64,000 nt of DNA from Lactococcus sp. dk101 (GCF_009601055.1 NZ_WITI01000010.1:1-64000), one strand, 5' to 3'; numbered from the stretch's first letter, positions 28,856 through 38,388 are shown. Notes: generated from the letters alone by a model not told the origin. Numbers and translations are program-made.

Positions 28856-30154
28856 CTATGCATTGGCACGAATCGTTTTTGATGTGCCTGTTGTTTCATT
28901 GTAAAGATTGATGAGTCCTGCTCCATTTTTGCGAATCATATCGCCCTTTTCAACGGCAAATGGAACATCAATATGCAACAATTCCATTGGATTTGGTGCC
29001 CGATCCACATGTTCATCATTCCCAGCCAAACGTAGATTTTTAATGGTAGTCTCTACGTGGCGGAAGCCTGGGCCATAAAACTCAATGCTGTCGCCTTCCG
29101 TAATCACATTGCGCTGACGAATGGTTGCCACCATCTGCTCAGCATCAAAATCAACAACTTCGCCAACAAATTTGTACTCTGGAATTTTCCGACGTGCACC
29201 AAATAATTGTTTATTTTCATCAGGAATGCCGTAATAAAAACCTGTATCAAGTTCACGTTGGGCTACTTTCCACAATTCATCAACCAAATCTTGCTTGACT
29301 GCTTCAAAGGTTTCTGGACTTTCCAAATAGGCATTGATTGCCTTTTTATAAGTCATCGCAACTGTTGACACATAGTGAATGGATTTCATTCGGCCTTCGA
29401 TTTTGAGGGAATTCACACCATTTTCAATCATATCAGGAATATGGTCAATCATGCTCATATCAACTGCTGACATAGAAAATTCTTCAGGAATTTCGCCTTT
29501 GATAGACTTGCGTTCTTGTCCAAATGGCATATCGTATAAGTCGTATTTCCAGCGGCAAGATTGTGAACAACCGCCACGGTTGGCATCTCGCATGCTCATA
29601 TAATTTGACAAAACACAGCGACCAGAATAAGAAATACACATGGCACCATGAACAAAAGCTTCGATTTCGACGCTAGTATGTCGGCGGATTTCTGCCAGCT
29701 CTTCCATGGACACTTCTCGTGCCAAAACAACCCGCTCCAGTCCCAGTTGACGCCAAAATTCGAGTGTTTCATAGTTGGTTGCAGAAGCCTGTGTTGACAA
29801 ATGAATGGCAAGTCCGGGTGCTTCTGCAGCACAAATCGCAATCAGGGCAGGGTCTGAAACAATGACAGCTGAAATTCCGATGTCACGCAAGGTTCTAAAC
29901 CACTCGCCTGCACCGTCTTCATTTCCTTCATGCGTTACCATATTGGCTGCCACATAGACTTTTGCATCATGTGCCTTTGCGAAAGCAACGCCCTCTGCCA
30001 TTTCTTCAAATGAGAAATTTCCAGCACGCGAACGCAACCCATAAGCTTGTCCACCAATATACACAGCGTCTGCCCCATACTTGATAGCAACTTTGAGCTT
30101 TTCTAAAGTCCCAGCAGGTGCAAGAACCTCTGGAGCTGTCTTATTATTTTGCAT
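28856..30154 (-). CDS. trhP2: U32 family protein, tRNA uridine hydroxylation (TrhP2/YrrO-like)
   Basis: A 432-residue member of the peptidase U32 family. B. subtilis TrhP1 and TrhP2 (YrrN and YrrO) are needed for the prephenate-dependent hydroxylation of tRNA wobble uridine 34. Visible family parts are VLAPAGTLEKLKVAIKYGADAVYIGG at the N-terminus and the cysteine-rich MCISYSGRCVLSNYMSMRDANRGGCSQSCRW (about 170-205), which matches the conserved U32 signature. Annotation as a collagenase-like protease is older and probably wrong here. It has GAAGGA before the ATG and a plausible promoter (30272-30301) of its own. Confidence 0.85.
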   Translation of the reverse strand: MQNNKTAPEVLAPAGTLEKLKVAIKYGADAVYIGGQAYGLRSRAGNFSFEEMAEGVAFAKAHDAKVYVAANMVTHEGNEDGAGEWFRTLRDIGISAVIVSDPALIAICAAEAPGLAIHLSTQASATNYETLEFWRQLGLERVVLAREVSMEELAEIRRHTSVEIEAFVHGAMCISYSGRCVLSNYMSMRDANRGGCSQSCRWKYDLYDMPFGQERKSIKGEIPEEFSMSAVDMSMIDHIPDMIENGVNSLKIEGRMKSIHYVSTVAMTYKKAINAYLESPETFEAVKQDLVDELWKVAQRELDTGFYYGIPDENKQLFGARRKIPEYKFVGEVVDFDAEQMVATIRQRNVITEGDSIEFYGPGFRHVETTIKNLRLAGNDEHVDRAPNPMELLHIDVPFAVEKGDMIRKNGAGLINLYNETTGTSKTIRANA

Positions 30155-30342
30155 TTTCTTATTCCTTCTATTTTCAAGATAGTAAGTATTTTGAAAGGGC
30201 CAGAATCCGTCTAGATTCTCCGATTAAATCCCCATGCACTGAATTTAACGACCAAAACTTTTTATGCCTTCATTTTACAGGATTTGTGATGTTTTTCCCA
30301 ATTTTTACTGTGACAAACACATTTGACATTGTGTTTTAATTT

Positions 30343-30376
30343 ACAAAAAAAGCCTGCAAAAGCAGGCAGTTTTTAC
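30343..30376 (-). terminator. Terminator of the first U32 gene
   Basis: GCCTGC-TTTT-GCAGGC with a T run on the minus strand. It separates the two U32 genes into different transcripts unless read through. Confidence 0.88.
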
Positions 30377-31302
30377 TTAATCTTTTTAGGGTCCAAATCA
30401 TAGAAACCGTGAGAGAGAGTACGCCCTGCAGGGTGTAATTCTCGAACAGCTTGGTCAAGACGCGTTGCTTGCTGAATGTCAAATGTCCCTGCTTCAATCA
30501 GTTCTTTAGCTTCGATAAAGCGTTTGACAATGGCAACAAAGTCCGTGCCGCGTGTAAAAATACCGTCCAATTTCCAATTTGTAAAGCCCATTTGGACGAG
30601 GTCTGCAAGTTCAGTCATCATATTGATGTCATCATTGGCAAAAATATGGGTGCCGTGCTTGTCCTCAAAAATGCTGTAGTGTGTTTCGTCATGTTTTGGC
30701 TCTGAAATAAAATGATTGGCCTGACGATTTTTACCTTCTTTTTCACTGTCAGCTTGGATGAAATTAAAATAATTTTGCAAAAGTGGACGCTTACTATGAT
30801 GAATGACCGTTGCACCATAGACCAAAAATTCTACTGGCACATCCAGATGATTGGTCAATGCTTCAAGCTCTGCTTTAGGCAATTCACGTGCCAAAACAGC
30901 ACCAACTGCTCCTTGACTCGCCCAAAAATTGACCTGACGGGCAGAGGTGACAAGGGTTGAGGCATCGTAAATGTAAGGTAACTTGTAGCCATCCCGCTGC
31001 AAGACAAAGACGACGCCTGCATCACCGACTGAGATTTGGTCAACCGAAATTTCCTGCAAAAAGTCCAGATAGGGTTTGATTTGCGCCATCATTTCAACGT
31101 GCATGAGGGCATTGACGGCGACTGTTACAGTTTTATGAGCATCGTGTGCCAAGTGCGTTATTTCACGAATATCCTCGTAAGAAAGTGCGGTTGGGACATG
31201 CAACGCAAAATCGGCGTCCCCAATAGTGATATTATCGACTCCAGCAGCAATCAATGCTTTTGCTTGTTCAACACTTTCAGCAGTTGCTATAATTTTAATC
31301 AT
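30373..31302 (-). CDS. trhP1: U32 family protein, tRNA uridine hydroxylation (TrhP1/YrrN-like)
   Basis: A 309-residue, shorter U32 paralogue matching YrrN/TrhP1. Its N-terminus IIATAESVEQAKALIAAGVDNITIGD corresponds to the first barrel repeat, and FLVYGATVIHHSKRPLLQNYF (about 155-175) lies where the longer protein has its cysteine cluster. It lacks that cluster, as expected for this partner. The order TrhP1 then TrhP2 matches other Firmicutes, but here a terminator separates them. Confidence 0.83.
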   Translation of the reverse strand: MIKIIATAESVEQAKALIAAGVDNITIGDADFALHVPTALSYEDIREITHLAHDAHKTVTVAVNALMHVEMMAQIKPYLDFLQEISVDQISVGDAGVVFVLQRDGYKLPYIYDASTLVTSARQVNFWASQGAVGAVLARELPKAELEALTNHLDVPVEFLVYGATVIHHSKRPLLQNYFNFIQADSEKEGKNRQANHFISEPKHDETHYSIFEDKHGTHIFANDDINMMTELADLVQMGFTNWKLDGIFTRGTDFVAIVKRFIEAKELIEAGTFDIQQATRLDQAVRELHPAGRTLSHGFYDLDPKKIK

Positions 31303-31522
31303 GGTAAAATTTTCTTTCTTTTATGATTAAAAAGAGCAAAAAAGCCTCTTTTTATCTTGCAAACCATTATATCATCTTTATTTTTCTATTTCATCTCTCA
31401 GCAAATTCGTTTTTTTACACAAAAGTAACCTGAAAGTAACCCAAGACATCTTTATGAATTGTAAACGACTCGCTTTTATACTATAATAAAATACATAATA
31501 TAGGAAAGTTAAGAAAAAAGCC

Positions 31523-31804
31523 ATGGAATTAAGAGATTTAAAAGATTTTTATGAGAAGCAAACCTACTACGATTATTCTGAAACACAATTTAAAGGAAAA
31601 ACAGATTTAGAAAAACGCGTTTCTGAATTGACATTCTTCGTCAATATCGCTCTTTTTTCAGTTTTGTTGGCGATTACGACATATGCTTTTATCTCTGTTG
31701 TAACGGCAATTTTAGCTGTTCCAATCGCTTTCGTTTTGTCACTTGTGATTTTCTTTGTTTGTAAAAAGGGAATTTCAAAAGGCATCAAATACTTATTGAA
31801 ATAA
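31523..31804 (+). CDS. Small two-helix membrane protein (DUF3270-like)
   Basis: A 93-residue protein: a charged N-terminal half (about 1-38) followed by two membrane helices (about 39-60 and 62-83) and a basic end. The layout resembles DUF3270 proteins of streptococci and lactococci; the function is unknown. A TATAAT-rich promoter region and a weak AGGAAAG ribosome site lie upstream. It contains VSELTF but not a full window palindrome. Confidence 0.7.
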   Translation: MELRDLKDFYEKQTYYDYSETQFKGKTDLEKRVSELTFFVNIALFSVLLAITTYAFISVVTAILAVPIAFVLSLVIFFVCKKGISKGIKYLLK

Positions 31805-31836
31805 AAAAAGTCAGCATTCTTGCTGGCTTTTATTTT
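31804..31836. terminator. Bidirectional terminator
   Basis: AAAGTCAGC-ATTCTT-GCTGGCTTTT between convergent genes, with A and T runs on opposite sides. Confidence 0.8.
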
Positions 31837-32651
31837 TGACCAATCAACAGTTGAACATGAACAGTCGCCGTGTGAGGTGGATTTTGATGGGCTGTTTTTT
31901 TAATTTCTTCAGAAACTGACCATTCCAATGGACTCATTTCTAAGAAATCTTCACGGAGTTCTTCCGGAATATTAAACACCTCGTGAATTTCAATTTGCTC
32001 CGTCTGTTCAAATTCTTGTTTGAAACGTTCCACAACTGCCGAATTGTCATAATCTAAAGGAATGCCGTAAATCTCCCGCAGTTCTTTCAGATAAAATTGG
32101 TCAGGAACAATTTTCAACACGCGTGCCTTGTCAGCCATGACACGTTTGAATTCTCGATAATTTGACGGTGTAAAAATGTTCAAGATTGTAGAAAAACTTC
32201 CGTCCGCAAAAGGCAAATTTGTCAGGTCTGACAAACTCAAAAAACCGTTGATATCAAGCTCAGTTGCCATCTCAATGCCGTCTTTTGCAATGTCAAAGCC
32301 GTATTTATCGCCCTCATAATGCAAGAGATTGAGAAAAGTTCCTTCACCAGTGCCGACGTCAAGTAGGCTGCCCTTGAGTGTAAACTTTTCGATTTCTGTC
32401 AGCACTGACGTGTACATTCCCGCCTCAATCAAGCGACGACGTGGGTCAAACATCTTTCTTGTATAGTGTTCGGTGTCAGGTTTTTGTTGTAAAAAGTTTA
32501 CAAAGCCTTTTTTATTGATATTAAAAGTATGACGATTTTGGCAAATCAAAGCATAACCAGAAAGCGTAAAAGCCTCATGGCACAATGGACAACGCAGATT
32601 TTCTTCATGATTTTTTAAAAAACCTGCAGATTTTTCAATTTTTTTAAGCAT
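31830..32651 (-). CDS. rlmA: 23S rRNA (guanine-N1)-methyltransferase RlmA
   Basis: A 273-residue RlmA-type methyltransferase, probably RlmA(II), which methylates guanine 748 of 23S rRNA in Gram-positive bacteria. The N-terminal zinc finger is CPLCHEAFTLSGYALICQNRH (about 21-41), followed by FNINKKGFVNFLQQ. The SAM-binding motif is LLDVGTGEGTFL near 105, with NIFTPSNYREFKRVM near 172. E. coli RlmA modifies G745 instead, so the site is inferred from lineage. It diverges from cutC; their -10 boxes overlap. It carries a perfect palindrome (32220-32233) and a one-mismatch copy (32397). Confidence 0.9.
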   Translation of the reverse strand: MLKKIEKSAGFLKNHEENLRCPLCHEAFTLSGYALICQNRHTFNINKKGFVNFLQQKPDTEHYTRKMFDPRRRLIEAGMYTSVLTEIEKFTLKGSLLDVGTGEGTFLNLLHYEGDKYGFDIAKDGIEMATELDINGFLSLSDLTNLPFADGSFSTILNIFTPSNYREFKRVMADKARVLKIVPDQFYLKELREIYGIPLDYDNSAVVERFKQEFEQTEQIEIHEVFNIPEELREDFLEMSPLEWSVSEEIKKTAHQNPPHTATVHVQLLIGQK

Positions 32652-32701
32652 ACCCCTATGTTATAATAAAATGAGTAAAAAGAAAAGAAGGAAGTAAATC
32701 C

Positions 32702-33337
32702 ATGATTATTCGTGAACTTTGTGTCGAAAATTTTACAGAAATCCCAAGAGCTGTCCAAGCTGGCGTTGAAAGAATTGAACTTTGTGACAATTTGGCAGTT
32801 GGAGGAACGACACCCTCTTATGCTGTCATTCAACAAGCCAATGAATTTATTGAGCAAAATGACAGCAAAACAATTCTTGCAGTAATGATCCGACCACGCG
32901 GTGGCAATTTTGTTTACAACTCTTACGAGGCAAAAATCATGGAAAATGATGTCTTAAAAGCTGTTGAGGCTGGCGCACAGAACCTTGTTTTCGGTGCCTT
33001 GACTGCAGAAAATACGATTGATATTGATCTCATTGAAACATTGATGGTAGCCTCACAAGGCATTCCTGTCACTTTCCACATGGCCTTCGACGCCATCGCC
33101 GCTGACCAACAAACCGAAGCCATTGATCAGCTAGTAGAACTTGGTGTTGATAAAATTTTGATGCACGGAGCTGCACTTGATCAAGCCCTTGCGCACGATA
33201 AAATCCAATCTCTTGTCGCTTATGCAGCAGGAAAAATCAAGATTATCATCGGTGGCGGCGTCACTTTTGACAATTACGAAAACTTGTCAGAGCTGACAGG
33301 AACAAACTTTGTGCACGGAACAAAAATCATCAAATAA
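32702..33337 (+). CDS. cutC: CutC family protein
   Basis: A 211-residue CutC TIM-barrel protein, historically linked to copper homeostasis, although the direct role of CutC is disputed. Family segments are CVENFTEIPRAVQAGVERIELCDNLAVGGTTPSY at the start, VMIRPRGGNFVYN near 64 and FHMAFDAI near 122. No copper operator (TACANNTGTA) is visible upstream. GAAGGAAG precedes the ATG. A perfect palindrome at 33285-33298 encodes LSELTG near the C-terminus. Confidence 0.92.
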   Translation: MIIRELCVENFTEIPRAVQAGVERIELCDNLAVGGTTPSYAVIQQANEFIEQNDSKTILAVMIRPRGGNFVYNSYEAKIMENDVLKAVEAGAQNLVFGALTAENTIDIDLIETLMVASQGIPVTFHMAFDAIAADQQTEAIDQLVELGVDKILMHGAALDQALAHDKIQSLVAYAAGKIKIIIGGGVTFDNYENLSELTGTNFVHGTKIIK

Positions 33338-33343
33338 TAAGCA

Positions 33344-33376
33344 CATAAAAGCCATCAAACGATGGTTTTTTTTATT
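33344..33376 (+). terminator. Terminator of cutC
   Basis: AAAGCCATC-AAAC-GATGGTTTT with a long T run. Confidence 0.85.
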
Positions 33377-33505
33377 TTCTAGGGCTTTAGACTGATTTTT
33401 CGCCTTTAAGCCCAGCTTGAGCCTGAGTCAAGAAACACTTAAGCCATGTATTCTATAATCATTTCAACATCAAGCATACTTGATGAAATGAAAGAAGAAA
33501 ATATT

Positions 33506-33925
33506 ATGACAATAAAATCAATCCTCGTAGCAAGCACACTCTCAATCGGCTTATTGGCCGGTGGCGCAACACTCGTTGCCAATGCTGCAACACCTACCGC
33601 AACGACACAAGCAGCGACTTCAGCAGCCGCTACCTCATCTACTTCAGCTACATCAAATGCAGCAAACTCAAGCACTAACGCAGCACCTCAAGGCAATGGT
33701 CAAGGTCAACCTTCAGGTGCTATGCAAGACCGTGGTGCCAATCCAAATGACACAACCATCACGGGAGCCAATGCCGACAAAGCAACTGCCGCAGTCGTAG
33801 CCAAATACGCAGGCTTCAAAGTTGATTTGGTTCAACAAGATAAGGACGGCAGTTACGATGTTCACGGAACATTGAACGGCTCAAAAGTCATGTACAATGT
33901 AACCACCGGTTTCGTGGTTGAATAA
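33506..33925 (+). CDS. Small secreted protein, unknown function
   Basis: A 139-residue exported protein. The signal peptide is MTIKSILVASTLSIGLLAGGATLVANAA with cleavage after ANA (about residue 28). An Ala/Thr/Ser/Gln-rich low-complexity region follows (about 30-80). The C-terminal domain (about 85-139, GANADKATAAVVAKYAGFKVDLVQQDKDGSYDVHGTLNGSKVMYNV) resembles PepSY-type modules, often protease-inhibitory. I start at the ATG at 33506; the frame is open further upstream but the signal peptide fits only here. An ATCAAG-CATA-CTTGAT hairpin lies just upstream (33465-33485). Confidence 0.75.
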   Translation: MTIKSILVASTLSIGLLAGGATLVANAATPTATTQAATSAAATSSTSATSNAANSSTNAAPQGNGQGQPSGAMQDRGANPNDTTITGANADKATAAVVAKYAGFKVDLVQQDKDGSYDVHGTLNGSKVMYNVTTGFVVE

Positions 33926-33927
33926 AA

Positions 33928-33959
33928 CAAAAAATAAGCCATTAGGCTTATTTTTTTAA
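33928..33959. terminator. Bidirectional terminator
   Basis: AATAAGCC-ATTA-GGCTTATT with A and T runs, between the convergent secreted-protein gene and ecsB. Confidence 0.85.
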
Positions 33960-34964
33960 TCTGCTTTTCACATAAAACTTAGCCAATAAGAAATTGATAA
34001 GTAAAATAGCAGCAACATCATAGACAGGACGAATGAAAATCACACCAACAACAACTTCCACTACCGTCAGCATGACGATAACGCGAAAGAGAATGCGTTG
34101 CACTGCAGTTGCCTTTGACGCTTTATTGACAGGATAAATCCGTGTGAACAATTGATAATCAACCGCCTCACGCAAGGCAAGTAGTTGAAAAACCAAGAGG
34201 GCATTCAAGACACAAACCAAGATGACGGCAACAATGGCATTTTTAATGAAAATCAAAGCCAAAAGAGACAAAAGTAAAATTCTCAACGTTAAGCCTAGAT
34301 AATCACCGGATCTCAAAAAGCTACGCGACAATGCATATTCGTAAGTTCGACGTGTTTTTGGCAACAAAAAGTCCAAATATTTACGCCGATGACTGTGCGC
34401 CTTCAATCCTTTAACATTTGTAAACAAGGCAAAAAATCGTAAAATTGAAACCTTACGGTTTTCCTCATACTTGATCATTTCAGCCCAAGAGAGAACATTT
34501 GTCCGTTGCCATTTTTTGAGTTGAATGAAAAAGAGGAAGGCCTTTAAAAGCATCAATACGATAAACCAAAGCAAAAGCCAAACGACTGACAATTCGAGCA
34601 AAGGATTTGCAATCACAAGCAAAACAATAGCGATGACTGCTGGTAAAATCAATGAACGTCCTAAAGCCTTTGAAAGTAATCCCTTGACCTCTTGTTCGCG
34701 CACCAACAGGAAAACCTTGTCAGCTTCTTCAAGAAAAGTCGCTAACCGTCCTGGTATCAAAGCAAGAAGACTCAAAACGATAATCACAGCCCATTTTTCA
34801 AGCAAACTGAGCGAATGATTTTGTAAAAATTGGGCATATTGTACCGTTAATGCACCAATCAAAATCAGTAAAAACAAGGTAAAATGGTCGTTAAAGACGT
34901 AGCGAAGGTATTTTATATTTTGCTCATGAAACTCCGCCCGCCGTTTCTTAAAGATTTTATTCAT
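33948..34964 (-). CDS. ecsB: ABC transporter permease EcsB
   Basis: A 338-residue EcsB-type permease with about six to eight membrane helices. Ecs affects protein secretion, peptide processing and competence in B. subtilis and E. faecalis; the substrate is thought to be peptides released by membrane proteases. I start at the ATG at 34964 with AGGTG upstream. It overlaps the end of ecsA by eight bases. Confidence 0.87.
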   Translation of the reverse strand: MNKIFKKRRAEFHEQNIKYLRYVFNDHFTLFLLILIGALTVQYAQFLQNHSLSLLEKWAVIIVLSLLALIPGRLATFLEEADKVFLLVREQEVKGLLSKALGRSLILPAVIAIVLLVIANPLLELSVVWLLLWFIVLMLLKAFLFFIQLKKWQRTNVLSWAEMIKYEENRKVSILRFFALFTNVKGLKAHSHRRKYLDFLLPKTRRTYEYALSRSFLRSGDYLGLTLRILLLSLLALIFIKNAIVAVILVCVLNALLVFQLLALREAVDYQLFTRIYPVNKASKATAVQRILFRVIVMLTVVEVVVGVIFIRPVYDVAAILLINFLLAKFYVKSRLKK

Positions 34965-35712
34965 TGGACGCACCTACTTTTGCAGTCTCACGTCCTGTCA
35001 AACCAAGGTAAATCTCATCAAGCGTTGCTCCCGGCTTACCAAATTGAGAGCGTAAGTCGTCAATCGTACCTGCAGCAATGACTTGTCCATCGTTCAAAAC
35101 GACGAATTTATCGCAGAATTTTTCAGCCGTTGACAAGATATGCGTACTCATCAAGATAGAACTTCCGCCAGCTTTCATTTCCAACATCAAATCAATCAAA
35201 TCTTGGATGGCAAGTGGGTCTAATCCCATAAATGGTTCATCGATGATATAAAGGGAAGGTTCAATCAAAAAAGCACAAATAATCATGACCTTCTGCTTCA
35301 TCCCTTTTGAAAAATTAACAGGGAACCAGTCTAATTTATCGTTTAAGCGGAAAGTCGTCAATAATTTTTCTGCACGTTTCATCGCAATTTCTTGAGGAAT
35401 AGCATAGGCTAAAGCTGTAAGTTCAATGTGTTCCCGCAAGGTCAGTTCTTCATATAGACTGGGTGTTTCAGGAATGAAGCCAATCTTTTTGCGATACCCT
35501 TCCAAGTCCTGTTGCAAAGTCAAACCGTCCAGCTCGATGGTACCAGAATAAGGAGTTAACAAACCAATGATTTCCTGAATGGTCGTGGACTTACCAGCCC
35601 CATTTAATCCAATCAGTCCAACCAACTCACCATCTGCAATATCAAAATTGACATCTTTCAAGACAGGATTGCCAAAATAACCTCCTGTAAGATTTGTTAT
35701 TTTCAAGGTCAT
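34957..35712 (-). CDS. ecsA: ABC transporter ATP-binding protein EcsA
   Basis: A 251-residue ATPase with Walker A GLNGAGKST near 37, signature FSKGMKQK near 132 and Walker B LYIIDEPFMGLD near 152. The protein pairs with EcsB. The hit gene diverges upstream, the conserved ecs/hit arrangement of Firmicutes. TTGGAG precedes the ATG. Confidence 0.92.
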   Translation of the reverse strand: MTLKITNLTGGYFGNPVLKDVNFDIADGELVGLIGLNGAGKSTTIQEIIGLLTPYSGTIELDGLTLQQDLEGYRKKIGFIPETPSLYEELTLREHIELTALAYAIPQEIAMKRAEKLLTTFRLNDKLDWFPVNFSKGMKQKVMIICAFLIEPSLYIIDEPFMGLDPLAIQDLIDLMLEMKAGGSSILMSTHILSTAEKFCDKFVVLNDGQVIAAGTIDDLRSQFGKPGATLDEIYLGLTGRETAKVGASNE

Positions 35713-35854
35713 ACTTATTCTCCAATTTTCTACAAATTTGTTATAATAATTATAGCAGAAAACAAAGAAAGCTGCTTTTTTCAGAGGAACAACAGGTCTA
35801 ATTTTCCTGCTTGCATTCTTCTCCTTTCAGTTAAAATGGAAATATTGAGGTAAA

Positions 35855-36259
35855 ATGATGGAAAACTGTATTTTTTGCAAAATTATTGCTGGTGAAATTC
35901 CAAGTACAAAAGTCTATGAAGACGATGACGTGCTTGCCTTTCTTGACTTGACACAGACGACAAAAGGACACACCTTGGTAGTTCCAAAGCAGCACAGTCG
36001 CAATTTGCTTGCCATGTCACCAGATGAAGCTGCCCTTCTCTTTTCTAAAATCCCACAGATTGCCAACAAAATCGTTAAAAACATGGACGCTAAAGGAATG
36101 AATGTCCTTCAAAATAACGAAGAAATTGCTGGCCAATCCGTTTTCCATACGCATGTGCATCTTATTCCGCGCTATGCCGAAAATGACGGTTTTGTGGGTA
36201 AATTTACAGAACACGATTATGATTTGCAAGCCGTTGCTGACCAAATCAATCAAAAATAA
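35855..36259 (+). CDS. hit: HIT family nucleotide-binding protein
   Basis: A 134-residue histidine-triad protein (Hint branch). It has the N-terminal zinc-type CIFCKI (CxxC, near residue 5) and the catalytic triad HTHVHLIPR (HxHxH, near 110). Such proteins hydrolyse nucleoside phosphoramidates or similar nucleotides. Two ATG codons lie side by side; GAGG is four bases before the first. It is followed 21 bases later by a coiled-coil gene. Confidence 0.95.
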   Translation: MMENCIFCKIIAGEIPSTKVYEDDDVLAFLDLTQTTKGHTLVVPKQHSRNLLAMSPDEAALLFSKIPQIANKIVKNMDAKGMNVLQNNEEIAGQSVFHTHVHLIPRYAENDGFVGKFTEHDYDLQAVADQINQK

Positions 36260-36280
36260 TGAAGTTTTTGGAGGAGAAAC

Positions 36281-36505
36281 ATGACTGATTTTTTTAAAGA
36301 CATCAAAGATTTAGTCGTCGAATTAGCCGACAATGTGGACGCAGTTAAGACAAATGTTGACCGTGTTCAAACGGAGCTGATTGAAGCTGAAAAAACCAAA
36401 GCCGCCATTCAAAAAAAGGTTGAAGAATTCCAGTATTCTGCACAACCTCGCATTGATAAAATCAATGAACTTCTCGAAAATATAAAAAAAGAAACGACCA
36501 AATAA
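36281..36505 (+). CDS. Small coiled-coil protein, unknown function
   Basis: A 74-residue, entirely helical protein with heptad-like spacing (ELADNVDAVKTNVDRVQTELIEAEKTKAAIQKKVEEF) and no membrane segment. GGAGG is well placed before the ATG. It is co-directional with hit, 21 bases away, and probably co-transcribed. Its stop codon lies inside a GACCAAAT/ATTTGGTC hairpin. Confidence 0.78.
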   Translation: MTDFFKDIKDLVVELADNVDAVKTNVDRVQTELIEAEKTKAAIQKKVEEFQYSAQPRIDKINELLENIKKETTK

Positions 36506-36523
36506 ACCATTTGGTCATCAAAA

Positions 36524-36556
36524 AACGCTGTCAGCTCTGACAGCGTTTATTTTTTA
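36524..36556. terminator. Terminator built on the window palindrome
   Basis: AAACGCTGTCAG-CT-CTGACAGCGTTT with a T run; the core is a perfect TGTCAGNNCTGACA at 36529-36542. It can serve both convergent genes. Confidence 0.85.
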
Positions 36557-36897
36557 TTTTCTTGTTGATGTTGGTGCTTATAAAATTGCCTTCCCCAAAA
36601 CATTCCAAAGATTTGGGAGAGAACAAAACTCATAATGACCAAAATCAATTTTTCTGTATCATTTGGACTGATATAGGTAAAAGTTCGGTGAGAATAATAG
36701 AGAATGCTCATGACAAAAGCCATGACAATGTCCATTCCCCAAATCGGACGATAAGCATTTTGTTTACTTTGACGAAAACTGATGTATAAAATCAGGAGTG
36801 CAATCAATTCTAAACCAATCAAATTCAGATGAATGAGTTGGAAGAGATAGACAATGCCAAAAACGGCTGTCATGAAGATCCAAAGAAATATAAGCAT
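36547..36897 (-). CDS. Membrane protein, unknown function
   Basis: A 116-residue protein with four predicted membrane helices (about 2-20, 25-43, 52-68 and 82-104) and a His/Gln/Lys-rich tail. I do not recognise its family. It lies just downstream of an APC permease on the same strand but has a 47-base gap. Confidence 0.6.
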   Translation of the reverse strand: MLIFLWIFMTAVFGIVYLFQLIHLNLIGLELIALLILYISFRQSKQNAYRPIWGMDIVMAFVMSILYYSHRTFTYISPNDTEKLILVIMSFVLSQIFGMFWGRQFYKHQHQQENKK

Positions 36898-36944
36898 GCC
36901 TTATTTTATCATCTTCAGCCCAAGTAATCAATAGATTTCAAGAT

Positions 36945-38366
36945 TTATTTTGTTTTTGTTGCTTTTTCTTCACGATTTGCTCTTTTACTTCCATACACAT
37001 TGTAAATGATAATTCCTACAATGAACCAGATGAAAGCATACAGTTTCGCCATGTCGTCCAATTTTTCAAATACAAAGACTGAACCGATTGCACCAAGTGC
37101 TGGAAGCACTGGATAAAATGGCATTTTGTAAGTTGCATCTGGCAAATCTTTTCCTTCGCGTGGGCGAAGTGCAAACATACCAAGTGAAACAAAGATAAAG
37201 GCAACCAACGTTCCTGCAGAAATCAACTGTGCAAGGAAGGCAAATGGGAAGAAGGCCCCAACAACAACGGCGACAATTGTTACTGTGAATAGACCATTTG
37301 ATGGTAAACCACGTTTGTCCAATTTTCCAAGTGCAGATGGCAACATTCCGTCACGACCAAAAGCATAAAGGAGGCGTGAACCAGCCAAAATCATTCCCAA
37401 AAGGGCTACAAACATTCCGGCATCAGCTACGACAGAGACAACAACAGAAAGCTTTGCAAAACCAGCTTCAGCCAAAGCCCAAGATACAGGTGCTGCATTG
37501 CCTGCATATTCTGAGTAAGGGTGCATTCCGACCAAAACAAGAGTGACTGCTGAGAAAAGAACAACGGCAATCACGAGTGATCCCAAAATTCCGATAGGCA
37601 TGGTACGTTTTGGATTTTTTGCTTCTGCGGCGTTGGCTGCGATAGAGTCAAAACCGATATAAGCAAGGAAAATCATTGAAACCCCTGATAGAATTCCTGA
37701 AAAGCCACCAAATCCTGTTTTAGGATTGTGAGCAGGAATGAATGGCACATAATTTTGTCCTTTAACAACAGTCAAACCAACAACAATAAAGGTAATAATA
37801 GCGGCTACTTTTAAGACAACAAGAATTTGACCAACCATTCCGGCATCAGACGCGCCTCGCCAAACGACGAGGGCAGATACGACAATGACAAGTAAAGAAA
37901 TTAAATCCACAACCCCACCGTCAGTTCCCATTGGGTGTGCAAGAGCTGCGGGCAATGTAATGTGAAGCTCACGCAGCAATTCTTGGAAAGTTGCTGAGAA
38001 ACCTGAACCAACAAAGGCAACGGCAATAAAATATTCTGCTAGTAAAGCCCAACCAGCAACCCAACCAAATCCTTCACCAAATAAGACCGAAATCCACGAA
38101 TAAGCAGAACCTGCAAAAGGCATGACCGTTGACATTTCAGCATAAGCAAAAGCCACAAGTCCTGCAACAACAGCTGCAATCAAGAATGAGAAAACAACCG
38201 CAGGGCCAGCATAATCTGCTGCAACAACCCCTGGCAATGTGAAGATTGATGTTGAAATGATTGTTCCAACACCAAGTGCTAGGAAGTCACGTACACCAAG
38301 TGTCTGCTTCAGTTTTTTGTCTTTTTGACTGTAGGTTTCAAAACTCGCACGTTTTGTAAAACTCAT
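36945..38366 (-). CDS. APC family amino acid permease
   Basis: A 473-residue cationic-amino-acid-transporter-like permease (YfnA/CAT branch) with 12 or more helices. The signature GVGTIISTSIFTLPGVVAADYAGPAVVFSFLIAAVVAGLVAFAYAEMST is at the N-terminus. GGAGGAAC precedes the ATG. It lies 22 bases downstream of the 2-epimerase gene and is very probably co-transcribed, so its substrate may be branched-chain amino acids or their D-isomers; this is inference. Confidence 0.87.
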   Translation of the reverse strand: MSFTKRASFETYSQKDKKLKQTLGVRDFLALGVGTIISTSIFTLPGVVAADYAGPAVVFSFLIAAVVAGLVAFAYAEMSTVMPFAGSAYSWISVLFGEGFGWVAGWALLAEYFIAVAFVGSGFSATFQELLRELHITLPAALAHPMGTDGGVVDLISLLVIVVSALVVWRGASDAGMVGQILVVLKVAAIITFIVVGLTVVKGQNYVPFIPAHNPKTGFGGFSGILSGVSMIFLAYIGFDSIAANAAEAKNPKRTMPIGILGSLVIAVVLFSAVTLVLVGMHPYSEYAGNAAPVSWALAEAGFAKLSVVVSVVADAGMFVALLGMILAGSRLLYAFGRDGMLPSALGKLDKRGLPSNGLFTVTIVAVVVGAFFPFAFLAQLISAGTLVAFIFVSLGMFALRPREGKDLPDATYKMPFYPVLPALGAIGSVFVFEKLDDMAKLYAFIWFIVGIIIYNVYGSKRANREEKATKTK

Positions 38367-38388
38367 ATTTGTTCCTCCAATTTTTCAT

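Noticed and set aside
28856-31302. Collagenase-type secreted proteases
   Set aside because: U32 proteins of this size without signal peptides match the tRNA hydroxylation proteins better.
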